Shown one piece after another: positions 1 through 11,502 of a stretch of 64,000 nucleotides of DNA (positions are counted from its first letter, which is position 1; each line of letters opens with the position of its first letter). The DNA is from Gibbula magus (Eukaryota; Mollusca; Gastropoda; Trochida; Trochidae). Made by a program: the position numbers and the translations under genes. The stretch is taken from the NCBI GenBank assembly GCA_936450465.1, contig OW388293.1, positions 84,342,134-84,406,133 of the forward strand. Direction: 5' to 3'. The notes below the pieces were generated by a model, which saw nothing but the letters and a program-made list of their open reading frames with translations, did no database searches and had not been told where the DNA came from.

Positions 1-359
1 GTTAATGCTTGTGACGTCATTTTAATTTTCAATAATAAGTTCTGTCACTTGACCTCTGTAATTTGCATCTTGCCGTTGCTTTTATCCTGGCGAGTACACC
101 ATCCATTTATGAGCATCTGTAAGTTGGATACACAAACTAAAATAAGGTATATCACACCCTGACAAAAACTGGAAAATCTGTACTCTTGTTGTCCAACTTA
201 GAATGTTAAGGGAATCACACTCAATTGAATGACTTAGTTGTCATGCTAGTTTAATTCAACAATCTTGTAATAACCTTAACATGGACTATTTACTGCAGCA
301 CTCGTTACAAAATAATCCATATATCATTACAGTTAGTATCTTTATAGTTTTCCCTGGTT
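1..359. other. No recognised feature
   Basis: A+T-rich sequence with no convincing reading frame or repeat. It lies outside the part of segment A that I could match to its inverted partner at 50-56 kb. Confidence 0.5.
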
Positions 360-1153
360 AGTTCTTGCATTTTTATCGAATTATACACATACATGCAAAC
401 AGATTTGTGTCCATGATAAACATACCACAAGTAATGTATTCATGTCGAGTCATTAATATTCAATCAGGTATATTATTGAATCTTGTAATAAATGGCTTCT
501 GCATACAAATGTCTTGTTGAAAACTTTGTCATCTGAACAAAAGTAGTTTCAATATGGGATGTATTTCTGTAGAAACCTAGCCATGTCATCCATTCTGACT
601 CAAAGCAAAGATAACAAGAGTCTGCTAGTGGCTAATTACATCTGCCAGAGTCTATACAGATATAGACAAAGATGCACAAGGAGCTGAATAAATCCAAAGT
701 CAAATAAACTTTCTTTCTCATTGTGTGCCCAGACAGATATTATGATTGATCTTCTCAGTGGCATCTTTGATGTTTTAATTAACATTTTTCAAACATAAAC
801 AAATCTCATCTTTCCTTACTGTAAAAACTCGTTTTGATAGGCTTATGGTGAATACAATATTCCTCAGCTCAGCCTCTGGACGTACTTTTCCAATAATTGC
901 TGTTTTGTTTAAATCAATTTTCAATTTTATTGCTTACCCACTAACTGCAATTAAAATGAATCCGATTTATGGCATTTAAATGCGTTTAAATACGTTAAAC
1001 AACTTATTACAATTCAGTCGAGATGCATGATGTTATTGTATTTATGTATAGGCCGCTGAACAATGTCTGTCAACTGATGTCGAAATACAAACAAAGTACA
1101 ACAACAACACTTTATGTTCAGTTGATATTATTTCATCATTTTAGTTGTGTTAG

Positions 1154-1681
1154 ATAAACTAGCGTCCAAAAGAAATGCTACAAAACTAAAAATGAGTGTA
1201 CAGTTATCAAATTATTGTCAAACTGTTCGAACACAACATATGTGTAATGTGTGAAATCTTGCATGTGCAATCCGTTGTTTTGCACGAAGAATTCAAAATT
1301 GTGCAGAAAGATGCCCAGATCAAATTAGCGTATAAAAGCTGGCTAGTTGCGATGGAATGCTGCAGATCCACCACTGCCAGGCTTGTTTCACGCTTACGAC
1401 AGACTGGCAGTACTTCAGACAGGCCAAGGAGTGGAAGTCCGAAATGCACGACAGACAACAAAGACCGTTATTTACAGACGCTTCACCTTCGACACCTGAC
1501 TGTGACGACACTCAAGTATCATCTGATCGAAATGTGTAATGTATTGTTGTTGATGTTCATAATACATACTAACTGAATGATTGTTTTATGTTACTAAACA
1601 TTTAGTATTCCCATAATATTTCTAGTTTTGATTAAGACAAGAAAAAATACTTTGTAGCGTTCCTTTTGGACACTAGTTTAT
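1154..1681 (+). mobile_element. Tc1/mariner-like deletion derivative with terminal inverted repeats
   Basis: The two ends are inverted repeats of about 28-31 bp. The left end reads AACTAGCGTCCAAAAGAAAT and the right end, reverse-complemented, AACTAGTGTCCAAAAGGAAC; both continue to GCTACAAA with only a few differences. A TA dinucleotide sits just outside each AACTAG end (1155-1156 and 1679-1680), as expected for Tc1/mariner target duplication. At about 525 bp the element is far shorter than an autonomous Tc1-like element of about 1.3-1.6 kb. It keeps only a piece of the transposase N-terminal DNA-binding region and no DDE catalytic part, so it is an internally deleted, non-autonomous copy. Confidence 0.85.
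1277..1510 (+). pseudogene. Tc1-like transposase N-terminal remnant
   Basis: The plus-strand translation contains ARLVSRLRQTGSTSDRPRSG followed by a stretch with DRYLQTLHLRHLTVTT. This matches the second helix-turn-helix and the GRPR-type linker of Tc1-family transposases, which typically read V.RL...TGS..DRPRSGRP followed by EDR.I...HLR. The first helix-turn-helix is only weakly visible from about 1277. The frame ends at 1576 and nothing resembling the DD34E catalytic core follows before the right inverted repeat. It cannot encode a working transposase. It lies centrally within the element at 1154-1681, which supports the assignment. Confidence 0.8.
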
Positions 1682-3061
1682 GATGTGTCATAAGTTCCTA
1701 TAAAAGAGAGTTATAAGAATGGTAATTCGTGCAGAAAATGTTGCTGTATTTTATATTCTGACGGTGAATCCACCAGTATAATCCGTCTTTAAGCGTCTTG
1801 TCTAGCAAATCCGAATTAAAAAAATAGTCATATAGATATTGACTCAATTTCCTACGAAACTGTCATAATCTGACATTAACCACGTCTGATAACTGACACT
1901 GAAAATATACTTGGCTATTCAAAGACGAATAATCACGAATCTCTCACTGATGAATGTAATGGCCTCAAGATTTGCCAAGACATTACAGTTACCTGCTCTC
2001 TGTCAAGTGGTCAGGAAATTACTGAACCTGTCCTGAGGCGATGAGGAAATCAAATTACACGCCTTCATTGACAGATCCAGAGAGTTACGTGATCAGCAGC
2101 CAGTGAACATGCTACAATTCTGGTATTGCATGGTTGAGAGTAATATATACTGAAAACCTTCATTTAGTTTGATTAACTCAGTTTATTTATGTGACGGGAA
2201 GTACAAAATGCAGACATTGTTACGAATGTGATGCAATACGAATGTAGAATACTCCGGTGGCCAGATCTAACAAGACACAGTAAGATTGCAATCATTTGAG
2301 TGAACTATTCTCAAGAAAATGTACCGCAATAACAGAGAACTGTTCAACACATTTATCATTACTTCAATCTACTCAACAAATCTGAAGCACGTTTGTGGTA
2401 CACTGACATTATCACGTACTATTTATGCACCACGCCCTTTATCTTTGACAATACATCGATCACTTTCTTTAAACCCTTTGAAGTTTTTATCTATTTTGAC
2501 CTAAAGATGATTATTCGATTTTGCCAAAGGAATCTAAATGACTTTTTCGAGGCATTCTGATGTTTTAGGTGGCAATTTCATTTCAAATGGTTTTAGAAAT
2601 TTGAATTTTGAAATTAAAAATCAATCATTGCCAAGAGAGGTTTGATTGAAATATTCATTTTGTTAAGATGGACGTTGAAGGAAAGTGAACACTCAAATGT
2701 TAACTTCATAGTTTAAATTGTGAATTGTCTTAAAAATTAAATTCATATTCATATTCATTTGGATAGTGGTGTATGAAGTCAGCAATACCACAAATTGTAG
2801 TAGAAAAAAAATCAATTCAATTCAAATTTGAGTGCCAACATGAGACAATCATTTTAATGAATTGATGTATTAATAACATCTTGAAGATTGTGTAGGAGAC
2901 TAAAAAAATAGATAATAGAGTACAATGAGGATTACAATACGAGCATGTGAGAAGTAAATACTCTATTGCTAAATAAATAATGGCCTCTAGGTTTTATGGT
3001 AGTTTATGTTACAAAGTGATTGGATTTAAGAAACAGAATTTGTCAAAACAAGAAAGACCAG

Positions 3062-3200
3062 TTAATAATAATAATAATAAAAGTTTATTTATATGGTGGT
3101 AAAAAGGCCTCTAACAATCTCTAACTAACCACAGGAGTGAATTGATGGTTAGGTCGGTGCTCTTGGGGTTTTGATAAGGTATTCCTCAGATTTGCCTCCG
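3062..3200 (-). mobile_element. Possible SINE 3' tail with (AAT)n
   Basis: An (AAT)n tract at about 3067-3081 is followed by AAAGTTTATTTATATGG. This arrangement, a trinucleotide tract then a TTTATAT-type sequence, resembles the tail of the SINE at 51288-51537, also in minus orientation. The body is too diverged to confirm the same family. Confidence 0.35.
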
Positions 3201-3281
3201 ACAGGAGATTGATGCTTAAATGTAGGATAAATCATGATACAGAGGTTATGCTTGGGATTGTTAAACCTGAGGTAAAAAAGC

Positions 3282-3336
3282 TGATCGGGAAGTAAGACCG
3301 AAAGCGAAGCTAGAGGTCTCACTTCCCCGAAGCTTT
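3282..3336. repeat. Short hairpin H1
   Basis: CGGGAAGTAAGACC at about 3284-3297 pairs with GGTCTCACTTCCCCG at about 3313-3327. The loop contains GAAAGCGAAGCTAG. The GAGCGA-like loop recalls the centre of the larger hairpin at 15883-16042. Confidence 0.55.
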
Positions 3337-3545
3337 CTTAACGAATGTTTTATCTAACTTAGATACCGTAAAACATAAATGTGAGCCCTTATCGTATATT
3401 GAGGTTTTCTTACAGCAGAACAATGAGGGGTAGTGGGTTTTTCAAATTTTATAACTTTCAAATGTCAAAATTCACATTTTATAAATGTTTGATTCCCAAA
3501 TTCTGCGTTATAAAGAGTATGTCTCCCGGACTAGCGTTATATAGA

Positions 3546-3645
3546 GGCAGAGACAGTTCTACCTTGGTAGCATGGAGGTAGAGCGTCCGGTTTAAAGAGC
3601 AACGTTTTAACAGGTATCGAGTTCGATTCCCGCCATCTGCACTCA
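3546..3645 (+). repeat. tRNA-like sequence, SINE head or tRNA pseudogene
   Basis: A GGTAGCATGGAGGTAGAGCG stretch resembles a pol III A box and a B-box-like GAGTTCGATTCCCGC follows about 35 bases later. GCAGA at the start can pair with TCTGC at the end, like an acceptor stem. The spacing is too long and the interior does not fold as a normal cloverleaf, so this is not called as a functional tRNA. Confidence 0.5.
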
Positions 3646-4090
3646 AGGTTATCTTTGTATACTTTTCGATAATAATTGTTATGAATTGAGTTGTGTAGTC
3701 TCATATAATGTCATACTATCAAAAGTAAAAACTTACTTAAAACACAGTGAAAACCTCATACGTGGTTATTATCAGAAAAAAACCGACCGAAATAATACTG
3801 AGGGGTTATTACGAGAAAACAAAATACCTACGAAACAATACACAGAATCCCTGATAGGTTTCTAAGTAAATGGTAGGAAGATGCCTTGCTCGCGATTTAT
3901 TGCAGGTTATTCCCTTCGGATGTCAGTCGTTTCTTGGAGCTTTCTTTGGCGCCAGTTGTTATATGGTTGTTGGTGTCAGCATAGTATCATACTCCGATGA
4001 TTGAAATTCTTTACAAATCATTTCTCCGGCAGCAGTATGTTGGCCTTAACTCTGTTGAATATGTGCTATCGTTTTATTTGCTCGTCAGGG
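3646..4090. other. No recognised feature
   Basis: Non-coding sequence between the tRNA-like repeat and the B-unit tail. GAGGTTTTC at about 3400 and GAAAACCTC at about 3750 are loosely inverted, but I could not define an element. Confidence 0.4.
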
Positions 4091-4739
4091 TATAAAACAG
4101 ATATATAGAAACCTTGCTTGCATTCCCACTGGTTAAGAAATGAAAAACAACTTCATATGTATGTTGATACAAGTCAGTATTCCAACACTTTTAATAACAG
4201 ATCATTATGACTTTGACAATAACAATGCTTAACTTTTTTATTTTGTGACAATATTCTAAAACCTTTTTTTTTCGTATTTGTAAGAACGATACTATACCAT
4301 AATTATACACGATTACTTTCACGCACATCACATGATTAATAATAATATATACATGTATATATATTACTTTGAAAGTACATCACGTGATTAATGAAGGGTA
4401 GGAGACAAACATTAATCATTCAGGTCTCCTTTATCCAGAGTTAATAACACTGATGACATGCCAAGAACATTTATCTCTCCAGGAGTTTGCGTAAAAACGT
4501 TTTTAGAGCTGAAATCTCTCGTACAATACAGTGGTGTGTAAATTATTGCATCATTAACGTCTTTGACGTCTTTATACATCAACGAAGCAAATTACACCAT
4601 ATTATTTCAGAGAGTGATGAGGGTGAACTAAATGGACTGCTATATAGCACTTTTATGATGAATCCTGAAGAGGATAGCTCTGTACAAATCACTTCCTTTT
4701 AAAGCAACTGTTTAAATCACGTTTCCACACAAACTGCAA

Positions 4740-5215
4740 AAAATAAATGTACAAGAAGTTCTGAACCTCAAAATGATGACAAGTATAGACATTTTGGCGA
4801 GCTAGCATGTATAGTTTAGGAGATATGCCCGTAAAAAAAACTTCACCGTAGGTCACTGCTCATGTCATGTTTCAATGGAAACTGCAAACAATTAAATTTA
4901 CAAAACGCTTAAACCCTCAAAAGGCACATCTAGGGATCATGGTTGACATGTTTACCAAGTGTGATGAGGTTCTAATGTATAGTTTTTGAAATATGCCCCG
5001 GACAAGTTTTAACCTTCAAAATGCATATGTAGAGATAATGGTTAATATTAATATCAAACTTGGTGGAAATCACATAAATAGTTTGGAAAATATTCCCCGG
5101 ACACAATTTCAGGGCGGACGGACAGACGGACGGATGGACGGACAGATTTGAGCAGGTGGACTTGGTCCAAAGACAACAAGTGCTGCTGGGTGGGTTCGTA
5201 GGATAATTTATTTCA
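4740..5215 (+). repeat. GGAC-tailed dispersed element
   Basis: Diffuse internal repetition (AAACCCTCAAAAGGCACATC and AACCTTCAAAATGCATATG; ATATGCCCCGGAC and ATTCCCCGGAC) leads into GGGCGGACGGACAGACGGAC at about 5112. The same plan, tandem 100-160-bp units ending in a GGAC tract, occurs at 13976-14265, 35500-35960 and 61330-61875 and in reverse at 27895 and 53935. It is non-coding. Such tracts are common in molluscan intergenic DNA. Confidence 0.65.
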
Positions 5216-5464
5216 TACTCGTTATATGACGATAACAAGTAGGTATGTTTATAACACCCTGTAACAATACACATAAAACACATTAGTGTTATACATATAA
5301 AATACATGATCAATCCTACAATACATACACATATAATAGTACATTATTGAAACAGTTACATGTACTTCAGTGCTGGCCACATATACTTATATCTGTGCCA
5401 TATAATAATGCACTTACGCACATATGGAAATACAGATGCTACATTAGAGATCATCAAAATAAGA

Positions 5465-6935
5465 AGAGAAAGAAGTTTCAGATGCCATTACATGTTTAAT
5501 TCTTAAGAAGGCTCCTGGACCAGACCAAATAAGTCATCAGTTACTGAGAAAAACGGTTAACTTTATAAGCTCAGTCCTATGTATATTGTTTAACATGTCT
5601 CTTGATTTTTGTGTATATCCTAGCCAATGGAAAATTGCAAATGTTATGCCTTTATTTAAGAAAGGTGATCAATCACTTGTATCTTATTATCGGCCGATTT
5701 CACTTATTAGTTGTCTTGGTAAACTGTTTGAAAGAGTGGTATTTAAGCATTTTTATAATTATTTTGTGTCAAACAATTTGTTATACAAATATCAGTGTGG
5801 TTTCCGCAGAGGACATTCAACTGTACAACAATTTTTAGAAATATATAATCAAATATGTACGTATTATTGTATGGTATTTTGTGATGTATCAAAGGCATTT
5901 GATAGAGTTTGGCATAGAGGGATTATGCTTAAATTGCAGATGTAATGAGTACAGGGAAAGCTGCTTGATTGGTTTTATAGTTATGTAAGCGATCGCAATC
6001 AATCAGTTTTTGTTCATGGGGCGTTATCTAAGCCAATAGTGTTGAAAGCAGGAGTTCCCCAGGGATCAGTTTTAGGCCCCTTTCTCTTTATTGTGTATGT
6101 ACATGAGATAGCAGATAATTTTCGCCGATGATACTCCGCTTGGGACCATATCAAAGGAAAAACAATTGATGGAAAGAGTTATGAATGAAAATCTAGAACT
6201 TTTAAGCAATTGGGCAAACGACTGGTTAATTTCTTATAATCCCGAGAAAACAGAGGCTTTGCTATTTACATTGACATTAACTTGAAATCTGACGGCTGCG
6301 GTATTAAAACAGTTAATTGTCATAAGCATTTGGGTTTAACATTTTCATCTAATGGGAGTTTGCACCATCATATTGAACACATTGTCAAAAAGACCTCTAA
6401 ATGATAGGAGCATTTCGGAAATTAAAGTTTCTACTTACACTATCTAAAATATATACTGTTTTTATAAGACCGCACTTTGAGTGTGCATGTGAAGTATGGG
6501 ATGGATGTTTGATTGAACAAGCTGATAAATTAGAACAACTTAAAGCGGCCCGAATAGTAACTGGTCTTCCAAGATATGCCTCTGCGAGTTCTTTATACTA
6601 CGAAACAGGGTGGGATTTTCTTTCAGAAAGAAGAAGGTGTAAATTAACATTATTTTATAAAATACAGAAAGGCCTTGCGGTAGCTTTTCTTCAGGATTTA
6701 CTCCCGCCTTTAGTGTGCAACATGACACGATATGGCTTAAGAAATTCCAATAATTATAGCCAAACTTGTACACGATTCAAGTACTCAATATCATCGCTTA
6801 TTCCATCATCAATTAAATTATGGAACATTATTCTTTTAGCAATAAGAGACTGTGATTCTGTTGCCTCATTTAAATGTGCACCTGTATACTTTTCTTACGG
6901 AATTGGAAAACTATACGTGAATGGTAAATGAAATG
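5465..6935 (+). pseudogene. 5'-truncated, frameshifted non-LTR retrotransposon reverse transcriptase (jockey/CR1-like)
   Basis: The element encodes the reverse transcriptase part of a LINE in broken frames. KKAPGPDQISHQLL near 5510 is the usual start of the domain. SYYRPISLISCLGKLFERV (about 5680-5735), CGFRRGHSTVQQF (about 5795) and VFCDVSKAFDRVWHRG (about 5875-5920) carry the first catalytic Asp. A stop at 5943-5945 interrupts the frame. The same frame then resumes with GVPQGSVLGP at about 6051. The catalytic FADDT at 6121-6135 lies in a second frame, and the C-terminal region (6401-6931, with RPHFECACEVWDG and ETGWDFLSERRRCKL) in a third. The endonuclease and any ORF1 are absent. It is an old, dead 5'-truncated copy. 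The clade is a judgement from motif style. Confidence 0.85.
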
Positions 6936-7740
6936 GTAATTGGTATTCCATAGTAAAACAGTTTCACATTATACAAATATACCAATTCAATATCTTTACA
7001 AGCTACTGACACCGATCCGTCATAAATATATATATTGACAGAAGTTACAAATGAAATAAATATGATACACATAAAATATAATAGTGTTAAGCGAATATAA
7101 AACAAATCAAATATGTGGTATTCAGGTGCTACAGATTATCCCCTGATGACGTCACATGTCACGTCATGTCATGTACCTAAACTAAATAATGAAATGGGAT
7201 AATACACCTGAATACAAATACATATAAACATCATTCAAAGTGTACCATAAATAACTATATCAAAACATTATGCATATAAAAGATGTTAACCTACAATACG
7301 TAACGTTCATATAAACTATGATATATATTTCCAATGATATATAGAGATGCATATATATAATGGAAATATATGAAACATGTCCCTACTAAATGAAGATGGT
7401 TGGATATGAAATATATATGCAGTACAACCTTATTACATGTACTATGTTATACCTATGATATTTTACATAGCCATCAGCACACATGCTAATAGAGAATAAC
7501 GAATGAATAAAATAGGATATATATATATACAGTATGTTAGTACTAGCATGGAAGCTACATTCCAAATACCAAATAGAAATAGCATATGATAATACATATA
7601 TACTTGATCTGTATATAGACAAAAGCATGAATATATCAACCATTAAATAAACCAAAAGTAATAGATATAACCTTACCCTTAGCATGTAATATAAAACCTA
7701 TAATACATCCATACTTCATACACACATAATCCTAATGATA
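6936..7740. other. A+T-rich non-coding stretch
   Basis: Sequence after the LINE, rich in ATATA and ACATA. Part is probably the LINE 3' untranslated region. Apart from the small palindromic element at 7118-7215 I see nothing further. Confidence 0.45.
7118..7215. mobile_element. 98-bp palindromic MITE-like element
   Basis: The left end GTATTCAGGTGCTACAGATT and the right end, reverse-complemented GTATTCAGGTGTATTATCCC, are inverted repeats: both read GTATTCAGGTG, then a short indel, then ATTATCCC. The interior holds TGATGACGTCACATGTCACG, itself near-palindromic. No coding capacity. It may be a tiny MITE or a stable cruciform. Confidence 0.65.
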
Positions 7741-10330
7741 AATGCATTGATACTTACATTCCTATTTAGGTATAATAATGAAATGAACTAAGAGATAAGT
7801 AAACTAACCATTTCAATATCAATACGATAAACAATTAGCTGATGATTTATATCTGTATTTTGGTAAAGGGTATGATTTATGATTATATATTCATGATAAG
7901 AGAAATGTTATTCATTCATGCCCTGGCGCGAAAGACAAAACTAAATACTAAAGAACTAAATACTAGAATTATGGTTGGTAAGAATCTGACGAGTGATTTG
8001 ACAATTAGACATAATGTGTCATAAAGTAAACCAAGTATACAGTGCATACATTAGCATATGGATATGCACTTTCCAGTAGCAGCTTCATTTTAACATGATG
8101 TTCCTCTCCCTCACACAGGACGATGCTGTTCCAACTGACCATTTATGAAGATAAATTGGATTTCTGCCACCTTTCTGCAGCAGTTGTTGAAATTACCATT
8201 GTTAACAGCTTCATATAACTGTTGTGTTTCATGATCGTCATTCACAATTCCTCTTGATAAATACATGTATGCTCCTTTCAGATAAACTATTTACACGAGC
8301 TTATCAATTTGATTCAGTCACCCCGCTGCACCAGGTTTTCAATTTAGTATTGTGAATAGTTTTATGGACAAACTGTCGTATTTCATAAAATTGCTGATTT
8401 TAACATTGGTATGCAAAATGGCACTTGGTTAAATGATTTATTTCCCGATAAATATGAATGATCTTTGGCATGAATTCATGTTTTCAAGATTAAATTTGGA
8501 AAATCTATCTAGGAAATGTTTTGCCCGGAATGATATTTTTTCGTTTGTTTCAAATCAAATTTATTGCACGATTTATTGACATCATCTAAAACATATTTGG
8601 ATATCCGATTTCTCCCACTCTCACATGCCTAACTGTAGACCAGATCAGATCCTGGTCTGGATACAAGCAGGTGAACACTGTCTGTGTCTAGATGAAGTAG
8701 GGATTTCAGTTCCAAACATACACCTGTAGACGTGTAAATACTTACTGTATATCGTCAGTAGATAACATAGCTTGACGTCATGCAACAATTGTTTGACGTC
8801 ATGCAACAATCATTTGATGTTACTCAAGTAATTACGACGTTTGGTCGGACATGGACTGGAGTCAGTATGCTTTTCTGTGGACGGTCACGTGATCGCCTCT
8901 CGGCCAATCAGATCGTTGAAAAAATATGAATACATAATAATAGACAACACGGTAATTATACCTTTGTATAAACATAGTCTGTAATATTGTGCTGGGCACT
9001 AATGAAACAGAAACTAATTGATCCACAATAACCATTAAGGGAGACATAATGTAAACTTCTTTTAGATTAATGATTATTATATTTAGTATAGAAGCTATGA
9101 AAATCAAATTGAGTCAAAGACATATGTACATAGTGATCAAAAGTTAGTGTTGTATCTCAAGTGCAGTTATATCCCTTTTAAAGACAGGATACATATTTAG
9201 CTCGCATGGCTTTCACTACTATGAAGTCTCAAGATCTGGTATTTCAGAAAATTTAGGTTGATAGACAAAATGACTTTGAGAAAAACAATTCCTTTGATAA
9301 CATTTTAACTGAAATATAATGAAACACACTTATTTCGATATTTTGATCAGAAGAATTTACTTGGCTGTTATATATCAATTTGAAAAAATAAATCAATTTG
9401 TAGAAAGTATGTCTTTTTTTTTTTATCATGGTCATCATTTGTTAAACATATATAAAGGTTGAAATTCCACCAAAGAAAATGGGTAGAAATTGTTGGTCAT
9501 GACCTACGCTAGGATGCTGTTGACTTACTGAAAAAAAAGCACGATCAAATATTTGATCGTAGAATATATACAGTATGATATTTCCTAAAATGTTGACAGG
9601 GTTTCGTTTTGTTGTCATGAAACAAGGTCAGAACCTTCCATCCTCAAGCTATAAGATCAGGAGATCACCTGGACCTATATTCTCTTTAGATGAGCAAATT
9701 ACACACACCGGCTGAAGCTTAGCTTGTCATCTATTAATAATCCCCAATATATTGTCTTTATCAGTATAACCTCTAGCTACTAGACGTACTATACCATAGC
9801 ACACTGTTAAACATGTGGTGTTATCAGAATTAAATTGTGTGTCTGGGATTTGTGCACACTACTTTTTGGAGTATTTTTCTTTTGAAATTAAGTAAAATCA
9901 ATATTTTTTTACAGACATTTATATTAATAATTGAATATGTCATATGATATAAAGGGAAAGGATTAGGGACACAAAGGCAGTGTTTAAATTTCATACACAA
10001 CACTTTTTAGAGCTTTGGCATCACTGTTATTGTGGAAACATCAATATACTAAGCTACAACTATCTGACTAAATCACAAAGCTTTTGGACAAATTGGGGAT
10101 GATCTACGTGTCTAAGGGCTATGTAAATTTCAAGTTAGTTGTCAACACCTCTAGAAAAGTGATAGTGTTCTCCTGATCTGAACTAAAGAGTCTTCGAGTT
10201 AATTTCCTTAAACCATGCCTAGATTATACATAAACTCTCGCTTCGATACATGAAACATTCATTGTGCATAGCTCTGGATTATTAAACATCTTCAGAATAG
10301 GAACAACACAGATTTCATCATATGTATACT
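7740..10330 (+). repeat. B unit, plus copy 1, first part
   Basis: Collinear with 15640-19030, 36900-39700 and, in reverse, 43500-46840 and 47490-48970. Landmarks: ACAATTAGCT (7834); TTTCTGCCACCTTTCTGCAG (8161), CACCAGGTTTTCAATTTAG (8329), ATGCAAAATGGCACTTGG (8410, the site corresponding to the 15-bp array of another copy), TAATATTGTGCTGGGCAC (about 8982), GTTTCGTTTTGTTGTCATGA (9602), CTCTAGCTACTAGACGTACT (9771) and TTGGACAAATTGGGGATGAT (10083). The head is internally repeated: the CAG-TTGTTGAAATTACCATTG and CAGGTTTTCAATTTAGTATTG blocks are versions of one another. No gene is recognisable. Short frames at 8862-9107 and 9253-9438 are chance openings. Confidence 0.75.
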
Positions 10331-11502
10331 TGTTTTCCCTGTTTTAAAAACCATTGTATTATCATCAAACATTTAGAAACTCATAGAAGCAATTTCGTGA
10401 ATTTTGAAATTGTGGCCAACTTTTGTTTATTTTACTTCATACGATTCTTACCACAATCTTAAGCACGGGAGAGATGCACTGCCTAATTAAAAGCAATTTT
10501 GTAAATTTCTGTATATTCGACTTAGTAAGTTTTTTGCAGGAAAACAATTCATCCGAATCTTTTTAATCTTCAATAATACTGTCGTTTTTGTACATTTTAT
10601 TTTTTTAAATAATACATTACACAAGTGTATTAATCCGATGAAGTTTATGAAATCATATCAACCTTAATTTGAAATGATCCAAAGGTTATGATAGGTAGTT
10701 CAAAGACATTGCACAGGAAGGGTCGGAGGTGAGTCACGATCACTAATTTACTTGTTATACCTGGCGTGACTGAGGGCCAATATTCGAACAATCACCTAAA
10801 TCATGTACATGTCTTTCATGTGGGAACAGCATATTTTCAAGTTGGGTTGAAATCGAATTTCCTGATTTCCTGATCTCCATAAATTCAAGTTGACTTTATA
10901 TTCAAAGTAAACCGGGGAGAATTATTTTTCAATGGAATGTTTTGATATAATCAGTACTTGATGAAGTTTGTGATCACTTCCTGTTTTAGTTGAACAAAAA
11001 TACGGCGCACCTTAAGCACTGCTTTCAACGGATTTATTCCTGGTCTCTGTGTGTAACAAGAACGTTGACAGTAAGTGCAACATAAGAATGTGTAATTCCA
11101 GTTCGGTTAAAGTGAAATGTATGATCATGACTACTTTAGGAAGGGACACTTTAGAAGCTTTATAAAGAAAAGTCTTATGACGAATGGTATTTTGATATCT
11201 TTGCAAATAAATATATTGTCATTGGAAATATTATTCATGGAACTTTTACGTAATTATATGGCACAAGAGGAGCAAACGGAGACAATTAACTAAAGGTCAT
11301 CATTCAGAAACACAAGAAAGGAACATCTCGGTCAGTTGAGATGAGAGAGAAATTGAAACAGTCACATTAAGTGAGAAATTGAAATGCCTGCATTATGATA
11401 ATTTAGAATCAAATCTATTTTGATGTATTCTAATTCGCTGGTTACCTTCTTTAAGGGGCATTTCAGAAGTTTCGAGAAAAATGAGTGTGGGTATTCAACT
11501 AT
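10331..11502. other. No recognised feature
   Basis: Sequence that interrupts the B unit. The B-unit block just before it (10190-10330) is repeated just after the interruption (14480-14600), so 10331-14470 looks like an insertion or a partial duplication. No coding or repeat signature was seen in this part. Confidence 0.4.

Larger units (their letters stand above)
360..2810 (+). repeat. Segment A, left arm of a large inverted duplication
   Basis: Blocks of this segment recur in the same order, reverse-complemented, at 49990-56345. Pairs seen by eye: 380-440 with 56290-56350; 525-590 with 56145-56205; 680-740 with 56000-56060; 1925-2090 with 54930-55095; 2148-2240 with 54760-54858; 2305-2395 with 51045-51135; 2425-2810 with 49995-50395. 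The order is collinear over the whole arm. No shared open frame survives, so the conservation looks like old duplication rather than coding constraint. The left copy lacks the LINE, SINE, hairpin and fold-back elements found in the right copy, while the Tc1-like element at 1154-1681 was seen only on the left. Confidence 0.75.
2830..4700 (+). repeat. B unit, partial plus copy 0
   Basis: 2830-2950 matches 15065-15180 (shared GTGCCAACATGA and GTGTAGGAGACTAAA/TTGTAGGCGATTAAA). 4090-4700 matches 15190-15600 and 19920-20390, sharing the order CACGTGATTAAT (4381), CCAAGAACATTTATCTCTCC (4461) and GCAAATTACACC (4587). The middle is interrupted by repeats at 3062-3645. The open frame at 4487-4702 lies wholly inside this repeat and is not maintained in the other copies, so I do not call it a gene. 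Confidence 0.65.

Noticed and set aside
4487..4702. A small gene with a paralogue at 46865-47128.
   Set aside because: Both lie in the tail of the B unit. The shared frame is short, begins outside homologous sequence in each copy and is not kept in the copies at 15.5 and 20.3 kb.
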